Source: Kangiellaceae bacterium (GTDB lineage Bacteria > Pseudomonadota > Gammaproteobacteria > Enterobacterales > Kangiellaceae). From it: a stretch of 50,693 nt of DNA. Below the pieces are notes generated by a model. The model did no database searches and had not been told where the DNA came from. It saw nothing but the letters and a program-made list of their open reading frames with translations. The position numbers and the translations under genes were made by a program. This document shows, piece after piece, positions 1 through 9,184 of the stretch; the first letter of the stretch is position 1, and each line of letters begins with the position of its first letter. The DNA is taken from NCBI GenBank assembly GCA_016743995.1, contig JADGFG010000005.1, forward strand, positions 1-50,693, given 5' to 3'.

Positions 1-2
1 CA

Positions 3-455
3 CTCGGATTCTTATTTATATCGTATAAATCTGGAGAGTTGACAATTAAATTTAACCAGCTTGAAATAAGAACCAGTGATACGGTTGCTATGGAGGATGC
101 TCTGGAAAAGCAAAGTATCAGTATTAATGAACAGAAACAGGTTATTGATCAGAGAGAGAGTACGGTTAAAGAGCTTGAACAGCTATTACAGAAAAGGCTC
201 CGCGAGCTAAACGAAGTGAAAAGAGAACTTGCCAAATTACAGCGGGACGGACGCACAAAAACAACCCAATCGATTGCATCGAAGATAGAAGCTATCAATA
301 AAAATGAAGATTTTAATTCTGGTGTTAAGCGCACAAAAAACAACCTTACTTCTTTGCAAGTTCAGCAGCAGTTATTTCAGAAAGACTATAAGCAACAACA
401 GCAGATTTTTCAAACTCAACAGCAGCAAAAGCAGAAAAGAAGTTTTTCGAAATAG
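3..455 (+). CDS. Coiled-coil protein, 5' end outside window
   Basis: The reading frame is open to the window edge, so the true start probably lies upstream. The only local candidate, TTG at 39, has a GGAGAG touching it with no spacer, which is a poor ribosome site. The visible part begins with a short hydrophobic stretch (LGFLFIS), possibly the end of a membrane segment. It continues as a long, charged, Glu/Lys/Gln-rich alpha-helical coiled coil with heptad-like spacing (about residues 20-80 counted from TTG 39). The tail is very Gln-rich and basic, ending KQKRSFSK. No enzymatic motif is visible. A membrane-anchored coiled-coil protein is the most that can be said; the family is not recognised. 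Confidence 0.6.
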   Translation, partial: LGFLFISYKSGELTIKFNQLEIRTSDTVAMEDALEKQSISINEQKQVIDQRESTVKELEQLLQKRLRELNEVKRELAKLQRDGRTKTTQSIASKIEAINKNEDFNSGVKRTKNNLTSLQVQQQLFQKDYKQQQQIFQTQQQQKQKRSFSK

Positions 456-659
456 GCTATTTCATTTCTCTATATCGCAGCTCGGGCGTCATGTCCTGGT
501 TGTTTTATTCTTTCACGGCAGAGCGATCGATTTTCTTCAGGTTTTGAACTAAGTTTAGGATAGCTTTATAATGTTTGCTGTTCTATGAAAAGCACTTTAT
601 CAACCAGGATATTATAAAAGTTGTTTTTATGCCTGATTTAACTATGTGCTAGTTTATTA

Positions 660-1013
660 TTGAGATTAATTGTGACCGCCAGTCTGCTGTTTTTAATAAT
701 AATGCTGAATGCCATGTCAGCCAATGCCCTATCAGTCGATACTGAGTTAGTCGATACTGGGTTAGTCGATACTGGGTTAGTCGATACTGGGTCAGTCAAT
801 TCTGAGTCAGACGAGCTCTGGTCAGAGCTTGATAGTGCTGAAAAAAAAGTGATGACTCTGGAGCGTGATGCAGTCAATTATCCTCAGTCTATTATCAAAC
901 TAAACAGACCGCAACTTGAATCCCTGTTAGCACCGTTATCTGATATTAAGTTTCAATCAACGGGTCTTATGATAAAAAAAAGGATCGTTCACACAGCCCG
1001 CCAATTCAGTTGA
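660..1013 (+). CDS. N-terminal fragment of frameshifted reprolysin-like metalloprotease (signal peptide and start of propeptide)
   Basis: This ORF encodes a hydrophobic signal peptide (residues 1-23, ending SANALS), then a low-complexity VDTGL repeat from a 15-bp tandem repeat, then propeptide-like sequence (RDAVNYPQSIIKLNRP). It stops after leaving frame at an A8 run (974-981). Read in the +1 frame after that run, the sequence gives GSFTQPANSVEITLPLPNG and runs straight into the next ORF. The two ORFs are therefore one gene broken by one extra A, unless the shift is programmed. The start is TTG 660 or GTG 672; neither has a strong Shine-Dalgarno. An assembly or homopolymer error is an equal alternative to a true mutation. 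Confidence 0.7.
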   Translation: MRLIVTASLLFLIIMLNAMSANALSVDTELVDTGLVDTGLVDTGSVNSESDELWSELDSAEKKVMTLERDAVNYPQSIIKLNRPQLESLLAPLSDIKFQSTGLMIKKRIVHTARQFS

Positions 1014-1020
1014 AATAACT

Positions 1021-3660
1021 TTGCCTTTGCCGAATGGAAAACAGGTACGTTTTATTTTACGTCAATTACAGATTATGGATGTGGCACTGGCATTAAAATT
1101 TCCAATGATACAGACGTACTCTGGATTTGAAGTTGCTAACCCTGAGAATACAGGACGTTTTGATATTACCCCGCAAGGATTTCATGCGAGTTTTAATCAG
1201 CAAGAACAGCAGTATTATATTGACCCGGTAACTCAAGGTAATAGAGAAGTTTATCGAGTTTATAATGCGACTCAAGCTCTGGCTACTGGTAGCAAAAGAA
1301 TGGGAGATGAAGCGCTATTTATACATTCTTCTCAAAAGTTGAGTGTCGAAAAATCTTCAGTAAGTTTTGGAAGTGAACTACTCTCTTATCGTTTGGCGGT
1401 TAGTGCAACAGGTGAGTATACACAGTTTCATCAGGGAACTATTTCAAGTGGCCTGGCCGCGATTGTAACTGCGATAAATCGAGTTAACCAGATTTTTGAA
1501 AAAGACGTGGCTATTCGCTTTGTACTGGTTGCTAACAATGAACAGATTATTTATACCAATAGCTCTACCGATCCCTTTGATAATAGTGCTAGTGATATCA
1601 GTGTTACCCAGGGAGTCATTGATAGTATTATTGGTAATGCTAACTATGATATTGGCCATGTTTTTGGAACAGGCGCAGGAGGTGTCGCAGGAGTCGGAGT
1701 GGTATGTGGTAACTCTAAAGCTCTGGGCGTTACGGGCTTACCTTCGCCCATTAATGATATTTTTTACGTTGACTTTGTTTCTCATGAAATTGGGCATCAG
1801 CTCAGCGCAAGACATATCTTTAATGGCGGTGTTGCAAGTTGTTTTTCAAACAGAACTGCCAGTTCAGCTTACGAACCTGGAAGCGGCTCTACTATTATGA
1901 GTTATGCGGGTTCCTGTGGTACGCAAAATCTTCAGAACTCCAGTGATGCCTACTTTCATTCTCACAGTATTGAGCAGATGCGTACGTTTGTTACTCAGGG
2001 AGGCGGCAGCGTATGTGGCACATCTTCATTATTAAATAACACACCGCCGGGGGTGAGTGCAGGTGATAATTTTGTGATTCCAGTGCAAACACCATTTGTT
2101 TTGAGTGGCGCAGGTAATGATATCGACAGTGTCGATATGAATCGATTAAGTTATACATGGGAGCAGCTAGATCTTGGGCCTCAGACAACGGCGACCAGTC
2201 AGATGATTGATGATGGTCTACGGCCTTTGTTTCGTACTTACTCTCCAGTATCTTCTGCAGAAAGAACTTTACCGCAGCCTGGTAAAGTAATTGCTGGAAG
2301 TAGTAGCTTTGATGAAGTCTTACCAACTACCAGTCGTGCCCTGAATTTTCAATTGACGGTTCGCGATGGTCGAGGTGGGGTTAATATGGCGACAATGTCA
2401 GTTTTGGTGGATAACAGTGCCGGGCCGTTTTTAGTTACCAGTCCGCAAACTAATGTTAATGTGAATGGTGGAACACCGTTTGCGGTGAACTGGAATGTGG
2501 CAAATACAGATTCTTCCAGCGTTAATTGTCAACAGGTTGATATCAGCCTGTCAGATAATGGTGGGGTTTCATTTGATTACCCTGCGCTTGATAATACCGC
2601 CAATGATGGTAGTGAAACGATCACTCTGCCAGGTATGAATACTTTGTCAGCAAGGGTAAAAGTAAGTTGCTCGAATAATCACTTCTTTAACATTTCTCCT
2701 GTAAACTTTTCTGTTGTCACTGTTGGTGTTCCTGTCATTACCAGCCAGTCTTCGTTAACAACAACTGAAGAGCAGCCTGTTACTATTCTTTTATCTAACA
2801 TTAATGTCTCAGATAGCAATAATAATTTTCCTGATGATTTTAGCCTGCTTGTTTTAGCCGGAGAGCACTATACTTTTAACGGTAATATAGTAACACCAGC
2901 AAAAGATTTTGACGGTTTACTGGATGTTAATATAAAAGTAAATGATGGTGTTTTTGATAGCCCTGTTTACGTTTTTCAGATTAATGTCGCTAATATAAAT
3001 GATCCACCGTCGATACAATCTACTGTTCTTCATTTAGCAGGAGACGAAGATACATTGATAGAAATCAGTTTATCTGCTTTGAATATTCTGGATGTTGATA
3101 GCAATCACTTTAGCCTGATAATCATGAACGGTGAAAACTATACTGTGGCGGGTAACCATATTAAACCTGACGCTAACTTTAACGGATCTTTAACGGTTGA
3201 GGTTAAGGTAAATGATGGCGAGTTTGATAGTAACGTGGTTCAGATTGATATGCTGATTAATCCGGTGAATGATGAACCAATTGCTGTCGCAGATGCTATT
3301 TCAGTTGAGCAGAACAGTATTGGTAATTTGATTAGCGTATTGAGTAATGATTCTGATATAGAAAACAGCAATGAACTCAGTATTACCGGTTTTACTTATC
3401 AGGGAAATAGTAAACTCGGCATCTCTGATGATAAACGAAAGGTTAGTTATACCCCCGCATCTGGCTTTTCCGGGAGTGAAGTTGTTTTGTACCATATTCA
3501 AGATGCTCAGGGTGGTAAAAGCTCTGCAAGTCTTTCGATAACGGTTATACCGCAAGAGAACAGTGGTGGCGGAGTCATTTCGTTCTACCTGGTCATTCTG
3601 CTGTTTTTTCCAGTCATTCTTCAACAGGCGACTTTATTTCATAACAGGCAGGCACCCTGA
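1021..3660 (+). CDS. Secreted reprolysin-like (M12B-type) zinc metalloprotease, main fragment
   Basis: The product is a predicted exported endopeptidase. The zinc site HEIGHQLSARH starts at residue 255 (nt 1783) and fits HExxHxxxxxH. A Met-turn (IMSYAG) follows near residue 292. The N-terminal 110 residues (RFDITPQGFHA, YIDP) resemble the propeptide of bacterial reprolysin-like proteases. After the catalytic domain come Ig/cadherin-like modules with NDPP and NDEP boundaries and paired VNDG(V/E)FDS motifs (about residues 575-840). The C-terminus has SGGG, a hydrophobic helix and HNRQAP, resembling a GlyGly-CTERM sorting tail. The signal peptide lies in the preceding ORF in another frame. TTG 1021 is only a nominal start; the frame is open from 976. 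The stop overlaps the next gene by one base. Confidence 0.82.
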   Translation: MPLPNGKQVRFILRQLQIMDVALALKFPMIQTYSGFEVANPENTGRFDITPQGFHASFNQQEQQYYIDPVTQGNREVYRVYNATQALATGSKRMGDEALFIHSSQKLSVEKSSVSFGSELLSYRLAVSATGEYTQFHQGTISSGLAAIVTAINRVNQIFEKDVAIRFVLVANNEQIIYTNSSTDPFDNSASDISVTQGVIDSIIGNANYDIGHVFGTGAGGVAGVGVVCGNSKALGVTGLPSPINDIFYVDFVSHEIGHQLSARHIFNGGVASCFSNRTASSAYEPGSGSTIMSYAGSCGTQNLQNSSDAYFHSHSIEQMRTFVTQGGGSVCGTSSLLNNTPPGVSAGDNFVIPVQTPFVLSGAGNDIDSVDMNRLSYTWEQLDLGPQTTATSQMIDDGLRPLFRTYSPVSSAERTLPQPGKVIAGSSSFDEVLPTTSRALNFQLTVRDGRGGVNMATMSVLVDNSAGPFLVTSPQTNVNVNGGTPFAVNWNVANTDSSSVNCQQVDISLSDNGGVSFDYPALDNTANDGSETITLPGMNTLSARVKVSCSNNHFFNISPVNFSVVTVGVPVITSQSSLTTTEEQPVTILLSNINVSDSNNNFPDDFSLLVLAGEHYTFNGNIVTPAKDFDGLLDVNIKVNDGVFDSPVYVFQINVANINDPPSIQSTVLHLAGDEDTLIEISLSALNILDVDSNHFSLIIMNGENYTVAGNHIKPDANFNGSLTVEVKVNDGEFDSNVVQIDMLINPVNDEPIAVADAISVEQNSIGNLISVLSNDSDIENSNELSITGFTYQGNSKLGISDDKRKVSYTPASGFSGSEVVLYHIQDAQGGKSSASLSITVIPQENSGGGVISFYLVILLFFPVILQQATLFHNRQAP

Positions 3661-4148
3661 TGATTGCTATTAATCCTGTTCAAATTATGTATCTTTCTTT
3701 GCTCTCTGTTTTGTCGGGGTGTGCGCATCAATCGACGAGTAGTCTGATACCTGAAAATGATATCACGGTTGTTAACCAGCACTCAGAAGGTAAGAAGAAA
3801 ACAGCCAGAATTGAGACGATACCGGTGATTCGTGTTTCTGCTCAGGAAAAGAAGGCGATTCAGGCATTGAGCTGGGTTAAAACGGCTCAGGTTAATGAAG
3901 ATATCAAAAAGGCTATCGAAAACAGCGATTTCCGATTCTGGGTCATTGCAACCCGGATAACCACCATTCCAGGCGTTAATTTTAAAAGTCAGAATATTCT
4001 AAGTTATCGTTGTGGTCAGAAGTCTCTTCCTGGAATGGGCGATATTATTTATAGCAAGACGCATCAGAGTTATTATCAGCAAGCACTGACTTACGCAAAG
4101 TCCTATAATCAGAAAATGGAAAAGCTGTGTCTGGCAAAAGTCCCCTGA
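3660..4148 (+). CDS. Small lipoprotein coupled to the metalloprotease gene
   Basis: This 162-aa protein has a lipoprotein signal: a hydrophobic stretch and the lipobox LSGC with Cys at residue 21, followed by a Ser/Thr-rich linker. Its ATG overlaps the TGA of the upstream protease by one base, which implies translational coupling and a shared transcript. The mature part has a conserved-looking Trp/Phe segment (FRFWVIATRITTIPGVNF) and a few Cys residues, but no family that I recognise. A role in maturation or surface handling of the protease is an inference from position only. Confidence 0.72.
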   Translation: MIAINPVQIMYLSLLSVLSGCAHQSTSSLIPENDITVVNQHSEGKKKTARIETIPVIRVSAQEKKAIQALSWVKTAQVNEDIKKAIENSDFRFWVIATRITTIPGVNFKSQNILSYRCGQKSLPGMGDIIYSKTHQSYYQQALTYAKSYNQKMEKLCLAKVP

Positions 4149-4205
4149 ACACTGAACTTGTCAGCCAGGGAGTTTGGGTATAAACGTCCCTGTCTGGTAA
4201 AATTG

Positions 4206-4670
4206 TTAGTGCTCACTTCGATGTTTGTGCTGTAGTCCTTTTAAGAAGTTGCGTAAAACCTGAGTTTGGCACTCTCGATATTGCCGATGTCCGGGTTTAC
4301 GAAAAAAAGCACTTAATTCATGCTTACTTAAACGAAAATCGACTTGTTGAAAAATATCAAGGACATCTTCTGCCTTCAAATTCAACGCAATTTTTAGTTT
4401 ATTAAAAACAAGGTTATAAGTTAAACGTTTTTCCGGTTCTATCTGTGGGCCGTCGCGTTTTCCCCGTTTTTTGTTTATAAACCCATTTAAAAATATTGCT
4501 AACTGAGTATCTGAGCACTTTTTAAAGGCAGAATCTTCCTCATCTTTCAGCCAGTCACAAACATCTGTCCGGCTTACTTTATGTTCCGCCTGGGCAAATA
4601 TATCAATCATTTTATTATCGTCTAAGTCAAAAATATAACGAAGACGGCGTAAGATATCATTATTAGTCAT
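4206..4670 (-). CDS. yehS: DUF1456 family protein, YehS-like
   Basis: The 154-aa product consists of two related DUF1456 repeats of about 68 residues. The first begins MTNNDILRRLRYIFDL and the second LTYNLVFNKLKIALNL. Each contains an IF(A/Q)Q...(V/L)S..(E/D) segment and ends in a basic FLNG/FLKG helix. This matches the architecture of Escherichia coli YehS, whose function is unknown. The start is supported by AGGA six bases before ATG on the minus strand. The gene is convergent with the lipoprotein gene and divergent from the membrane-stress cluster. Confidence 0.88.
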   Translation of the reverse strand: MTNNDILRRLRYIFDLDDNKMIDIFAQAEHKVSRTDVCDWLKDEEDSAFKKCSDTQLAIFLNGFINKKRGKRDGPQIEPEKRLTYNLVFNKLKIALNLKAEDVLDIFQQVDFRLSKHELSAFFRKPGHRQYRECQTQVLRNFLKGLQHKHRSEH

Positions 4671-4956
4671 TCAATTTCCTCAAATAGAAAACTTATATGC
4701 TGATTATAACCATGGCAAATTACAATCAGAGCAAAATCTATTCATTTATAGTTGCAATATGCTTGTTAGTTTAACAAATCGACAGCTAACATTGCTAATT
4801 GAATTTAGATCACTTTAGATATAAAGTGGCTACCTGCCAGAGACTTTAATGTAAATGTTACAAGGCGTTAAATATTTCAGAATAAGCGGAATATTTTCTG
4901 TTCTCTGAACGTCAGTTGTTGCAGGATAAAAATAATCAGTTAACAGGACACGCTAA

Positions 4957-5922
4957 ATGTTAAAAAGTATGTCAAAAATAATGACGCTTTTCATTATTCT
5001 GCTTATTGCAGGTTGTACTTCCGATGAAGAACGCTGGCTTAATAAGCTGGAGTCACGAGCAGCTGACGCCAGCCGAGAAATTAGTACGCTGGAAACTCGT
5101 CTGGCACAGGGGACTTTACCTAATGCACGGTTACTGTCCCAGTATGCGCGATATGTTAAAAGTCACAATCCAGAACTATCGGAAATAGCCGATACCCTTG
5201 CTGTAGAAGGGACGACAGAGAGCCTGATGTTTACTAACCTGAAAGCTCGGTTACAGACTGTTAACTCTCAAATTAAAAAGGCTGCCAGTCAGGGCGAACA
5301 GGCTTCTGTTGCTGCCTGGCAAGAAATTGATGCGATTTTCTCTGGTGCTCGCAGTAATAACTTTAATATGATGTTAACCGATCAGATCAATGTGCTGGCG
5401 GATATGTCTGATGGTAAACTGGGGCGCGTTGAATCTTTAAGCAAGCAAGCGAGCCTTGCTGCCAATAAAAGCACAGATTTTGGACATGGTAGTCAACTGG
5501 TAGGTAATCCAAACTACGGACGTTGGAAAACAGATAGCTCAGGCAGTTCTGCGTGGCAGTGGTTTGCTATGTATGCGATGTTCAGCAGTATGCATCGTAG
5601 TCCGATATATTATGACCGCTGGTCTTATGGGCGAGATTATAGTTATTATGGCTCTGTTGGCAGACATTATTATAACTCTCCGAAACAACGTACTGGTCAA
5701 TCACAGGTTAATAAGCGATATTCGGATAAATTTGCGAATAAAGGGAAGAAATTCCAGAGTCCCTACGCAAAACCTAAAGCGACCAGCGCAAAAGTTGCGC
5801 AGCAACGTCGAAATATTGCCAAGTCCAGTTTTCAATCCAAGTACTCTCGTAACAGTCGCGGCAGCGCCAGCAGCCGTAATGCGTCATCACGAACGTCTCG
5901 TAGCTCTTCCCGTGGTAAATAA
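4957..5922 (+). CDS. Lipoprotein heading the PspA/DUF350 membrane-stress cluster
   Basis: The 321-aa protein has a lipobox (LIAGC, Cys 20). It continues with an alpha-helical charged region (residues 25-150), then a Tyr/Trp/His-rich stretch (about residues 200-245, with YYDRWSYGRDYSYYG) and a basic Ser/Arg-rich tail of low complexity. It lies 16 bp before the double DUF350 gene and is co-oriented with the following five genes, so it probably belongs to the same operon. No catalytic motif is visible. The charged tail suggests electrostatic contact with the envelope or nucleic acids, but this is speculative. Confidence 0.72.
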   Translation: MLKSMSKIMTLFIILLIAGCTSDEERWLNKLESRAADASREISTLETRLAQGTLPNARLLSQYARYVKSHNPELSEIADTLAVEGTTESLMFTNLKARLQTVNSQIKKAASQGEQASVAAWQEIDAIFSGARSNNFNMMLTDQINVLADMSDGKLGRVESLSKQASLAANKSTDFGHGSQLVGNPNYGRWKTDSSGSSAWQWFAMYAMFSSMHRSPIYYDRWSYGRDYSYYGSVGRHYYNSPKQRTGQSQVNKRYSDKFANKGKKFQSPYAKPKATSAKVAQQRRNIAKSSFQSKYSRNSRGSASSRNASSRTSRSSSRGK

Positions 5923-5938
5923 TCAGGAATAACAAAAA

Positions 5939-6826
5939 ATGAATGAATTTATCTATACCTATCAAATCAGCATTTTTTTAATTAACTTTGTGCTGGCGGT
6001 TATTGCAATCTGCGGTACGAGAACAATACTGAGCCGAATTACCGGCGTGAATACGGCTCAGGAATTGTCACAAAAAGACAACTTTGCATTTGGTATTGCG
6101 GTTGCCGGGGGAGCTCTGTCGATTGCAATCATTCTTCTGGCGACTCTTTCAGGTGACTCTGCTGCCACGCTGATACAGGAGACGGGTAATGTGGCTGGCT
6201 ATCTGGTTGGTGGCATTATACTTCTGATGGTTGGTATGGTGATTAACGATAAAGTCATTTTTAGTCATTTTTCACTCAAAACCGCTATTAAAGAGCATAA
6301 CCTGTCAGCAGGTATTGTTCAGGCGGCCAGTATGATCGCTTCGGGAATTTTAATTGCTAATGCCATGGAGTGGGAAACTACTGGCGATATTATGCAGGCT
6401 TATGTCATTTTACCCATATTTTTTGTTTCATTAATTATCCTGTTTATCATTTCCAAAGTGCGTGGGGTTATTTATAGCAAGCGAAATGCGGGTAAAAGCC
6501 TGCAACAGGCTTTGGCGGAGGATAATGCAGCGCTGGCAATTCGATATGCCGGTCATCTTGTAGGAACTGCTCTGGCAGTAGGTGCCAGTAGTAGCTGGGT
6601 GAGTTATCTGACTGCTGCCAAATTAACCTCAGTCATTAACTGGACGATTATCGCTATCATCATCACTTTGGCAATGGCACCGGTTGCCATGCTGGCCAGG
6701 CGTTTTATTCTGGCCGGGATTAATGTTTCAGAAGAAGTTGATCAGCAAAAGAATATTGGAATAGGCATCATTGAAGCGGTTATCTTTATTGCGATCGGTT
6801 TTGTATTCAGAGGGTTGGCTGCTTAA
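5939..6826 (+). CDS. Double DUF350 inner-membrane protein, YjfL-like
   Basis: This 295-aa integral membrane protein contains two tandem DUF350 units (about residues 10-140 and 155-293). Each has several hydrophobic helices and the features NFAFGIAVAGG or NAALAIRYAGH after a charged loop. E. coli YjfL has one such unit, so this is the duplicated form. The stop overlaps the ATG of the next gene by one base. DUF350 proteins are commonly encoded beside PspA-family proteins and membrane-bound spermidine synthase homologues, as here. The molecular activity is unknown. Confidence 0.86.
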   Translation: MNEFIYTYQISIFLINFVLAVIAICGTRTILSRITGVNTAQELSQKDNFAFGIAVAGGALSIAIILLATLSGDSAATLIQETGNVAGYLVGGIILLMVGMVINDKVIFSHFSLKTAIKEHNLSAGIVQAASMIASGILIANAMEWETTGDIMQAYVILPIFFVSLIILFIISKVRGVIYSKRNAGKSLQQALAEDNAALAIRYAGHLVGTALAVGASSSWVSYLTAAKLTSVINWTIIAIIITLAMAPVAMLARRFILAGINVSEEVDQQKNIGIGIIEAVIFIAIGFVFRGLAA

Positions 6827-8703
6827 TGCCCTCTGCGCTCAATGATAACTTGTCCAGTAACTTGTCTGGTAACTTGTCTGGTAACTTGTCTGGTAACTTG
6901 TCTGGTAATGGGGGCTCTGATAGTGAGCCACTCAACAAGTCTTCGGATAGCAGCTTTTCTACCCATTTGAGCCCGAACAAGCGAAACCTGGCAGGTCATG
7001 ATTTTCTCCTGCTCAGTAGTATGCTGATTCTGGCGGCTTGCGGTCTGATATATGAGTATTTACTGGCGCACTATGCCAGCCGCGTGATCGGTGCTGTAGA
7101 AAGCACAATATATGGTATGATTGGTATCATGATTGTCTCGATGGGTCTGGGGGCATTTTCAGCGAAATGGATTAAAAACCCTTTCCAGGGGATGGCATGG
7201 CTTGAAATCTGCATTGGGCTGTTAGGTTCCTTTGCTGTGTTGATTATGGCGTCTATGGTGGCGCTGTCCTATACCCTGCCCCATTGGTTGGCAGATATGT
7301 ATGATCTTCATCCTTCTGTTTATACCAGTGGCGGAGTGATCGAATCATTAAAAGCCGCTGCTTTTTACACGCCCTTTATCATTGGTTTTGTGCTGGGATT
7401 TATGATTGGAATGGAAATTCCCCTTGTCGCTCGAATCAGAGAATTAATTCACCGGAAACATCTGGTTAATAATACCGGAACTATCTATGGGGCGGACTAC
7501 ATTGGCGCAGGTATTGGCGCCGCTATCTGGGTGTTTTTCTGTCTACAAATCCCCGTTATGACCGCTGCGGTAGCAACTGCTGTTGCTAACCTGTTGGTAG
7601 GTGTTGTTTTTTTAAAATGTTATCAGAAGGAAATGCCTCATAAACTGGCTTTATGGCTGGCGAATTTGTTAATGGGAGGTGTTGTACTATTATTGGCCAG
7701 TTTTGGCTCGCAATGGGTGGAAAAGCTCAACTATACGCTGTTTGAAGATACGCCAGTCTATACAAAGGTTACGCCTTATCAACACTTAACGGTAACACAA
7801 CGAATTGTTGGCCACGGTTTGCCAGAAGTGACCAGTTTATACATTAACGGGCGGTTACAGTTTTCCTCCAATGACGAGCATGTCTACCATAGTTACCTGA
7901 CTTACCCTGCCTTGCTGGCTTCGGCCAGACATGACAATATCCTGGTCATTGGTGGCGGAGATGGACTGGCAGTCAGAGATATTCTAAACTGGAACCCTCA
8001 GTCGGTTACACTGGTTGACCTTGATAAAGATATGGTTGAAATGTTTCAGGGGAAAAGTGCTGATTTACCCGAATCACTTGCAAAAACGCTGACGACACTG
8101 AATAAAAATGCATTAAATAATAAAAAAGTGAATATAATCTATGGTGATGCGTTTATAGAGATTGAAAGGCTGATATCAGAGCAAAAGGTGTTTGATAGCA
8201 TCATTGTCGATTTACCTGATCCTGGCCACCCGGATTTAAATAAGCTTTATAGTGATTTATTTTATTCGAGATTAAAACAGGTATTGAGTGGTGATGGTGT
8301 CATTGCAGTGCAATCAACCTCACCTTACCATGCTAAAAATGCTTTTATATCAATAGGTAAGACTTTGCAATCAGTTGGGCTCAATACCGAGCAATACCAT
8401 ACGAATGTCTCTACTTTTGGGGATTGGGGTTGGAGTATCGCAACAAAATATGGTCAATCAGCTCGGCAGCGCATAGAGCAGATAGATCAATTGCCAGTTG
8501 CTGATCCGCTAATCTCAAAAGAAGCAATTATGGCGGCATTTGTATTTGCCCCTAACTTTTATAACCAGAAAGACATGATAAAGGTGAATAAAATTGGTGA
8601 GAATACAGTTTATCAATATCACCAGCAGGCCTGGTCAGAATTTGATGGTGTTTTTTACTCAAATCCGCCTCAAATCAATTTAAACGGACAACAGGCAAAA
8701 TAA
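6826..8703 (+). CDS. Membrane-anchored spermidine synthase-like protein
   Basis: The 625-aa protein has a cytosolic-looking repeat-rich N-terminus, about seven hydrophobic helices (residues 60-300) and a C-terminal Rossmann methyltransferase-like polyamine synthase domain (about 330-560). The nucleotide-binding GGGDG lies at residues 376-380, followed by VDLDKDMVEMF and the acidic loop DLPDPGHPDLNKLYS, as in membrane-bound SpeE homologues. An aminopropyltransferase activity is plausible but not certain, because the usual DSTDP-type loop is DLPDP. The first 30 residues hold an in-frame NLSG tandem repeat. Translation is coupled to the DUF350 gene by a one-base overlap. Confidence 0.87.
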   Translation: MPSALNDNLSSNLSGNLSGNLSGNLSGNGGSDSEPLNKSSDSSFSTHLSPNKRNLAGHDFLLLSSMLILAACGLIYEYLLAHYASRVIGAVESTIYGMIGIMIVSMGLGAFSAKWIKNPFQGMAWLEICIGLLGSFAVLIMASMVALSYTLPHWLADMYDLHPSVYTSGGVIESLKAAAFYTPFIIGFVLGFMIGMEIPLVARIRELIHRKHLVNNTGTIYGADYIGAGIGAAIWVFFCLQIPVMTAAVATAVANLLVGVVFLKCYQKEMPHKLALWLANLLMGGVVLLLASFGSQWVEKLNYTLFEDTPVYTKVTPYQHLTVTQRIVGHGLPEVTSLYINGRLQFSSNDEHVYHSYLTYPALLASARHDNILVIGGGDGLAVRDILNWNPQSVTLVDLDKDMVEMFQGKSADLPESLAKTLTTLNKNALNNKKVNIIYGDAFIEIERLISEQKVFDSIIVDLPDPGHPDLNKLYSDLFYSRLKQVLSGDGVIAVQSTSPYHAKNAFISIGKTLQSVGLNTEQYHTNVSTFGDWGWSIATKYGQSARQRIEQIDQLPVADPLISKEAIMAAFVFAPNFYNQKDMIKVNKIGENTVYQYHQQAWSEFDGVFYSNPPQINLNGQQAK

Positions 8704-8760
8704 GCCTTGTCAAAAATCAATCCACCAACAGGTGATAATTAACGACCAATGGAGACAACA

Positions 8761-9165
8761 ATGTCACTCGATCTTAATGAACTTTGTTTACAACTTAATC
8801 AATTTGAGTCTTCCGAAGGAAACACCTTTAATGCTCAGGTTAACGATGATTTAATAGAAGTTACCTGTTCTAATGCGGAAGATTTCCCTATTTATGTTTC
8901 TTCCAGCGAAGAGCAGATTCTGGCAATTTCACATTTGTTTACAGAAGATAATATCAAAGCAGATGAAATTGATAACCTGAATGATTTATTATTAAAGCTA
9001 TCACCAGCGATTCCACTGAGCGCATTTGGTAAAGAAGGAAAGTTGTATTTTATTTATGGTGCCATGCCACTGGGGACTTTATTTAGTAACATTGCGCATG
9101 AGCTGGAAGTACAAGCTGATAACACAGTTGAAGCATTAGAAACGCTTCAGGAATTAATGGTTTAA
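8761..9165 (+). CDS. yjfI: DUF2170 family protein, YjfI-like
   Basis: This is a small acidic cytosolic protein of the DUF2170 family, recognised from SLDLNELCLQLNQFE at the start, its length and its place directly before a PspA-family gene. I prefer ATG 8761 over ATG 8749: GGAGA (8751-8755) lies five bases before 8761 and the context matches the GGAGACAAC of the next gene. The 8749 start would place the Shine-Dalgarno inside the coding region. The function is unknown. It is probably part of the membrane-stress response run by the neighbouring PspA homologue. Confidence 0.85.
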   Translation: MSLDLNELCLQLNQFESSEGNTFNAQVNDDLIEVTCSNAEDFPIYVSSSEEQILAISHLFTEDNIKADEIDNLNDLLLKLSPAIPLSAFGKEGKLYFIYGAMPLGTLFSNIAHELEVQADNTVEALETLQELMV

Positions 9166-9184
9166 TTAGAGAGGAGACAACATC

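Noticed and set aside
304-552. 82-aa ORF overlapping the end of the first gene
   Set aside because: It overlaps the coiled-coil frame, lacks a ribosome site and has a non-protein-like composition.
1496-1900. 134-aa hydrophobic ORF inside the metalloprotease gene
   Set aside because: It is in an alternate frame of the zinc-binding domain, whose HEIGH motif and continuity show the real frame.
4166-4192. Bidirectional terminator between convergent genes
   Set aside because: Only a six-bp stem (CAGGGA/TCCCTG) with a 15-nt loop and no T tract; too weak to list.
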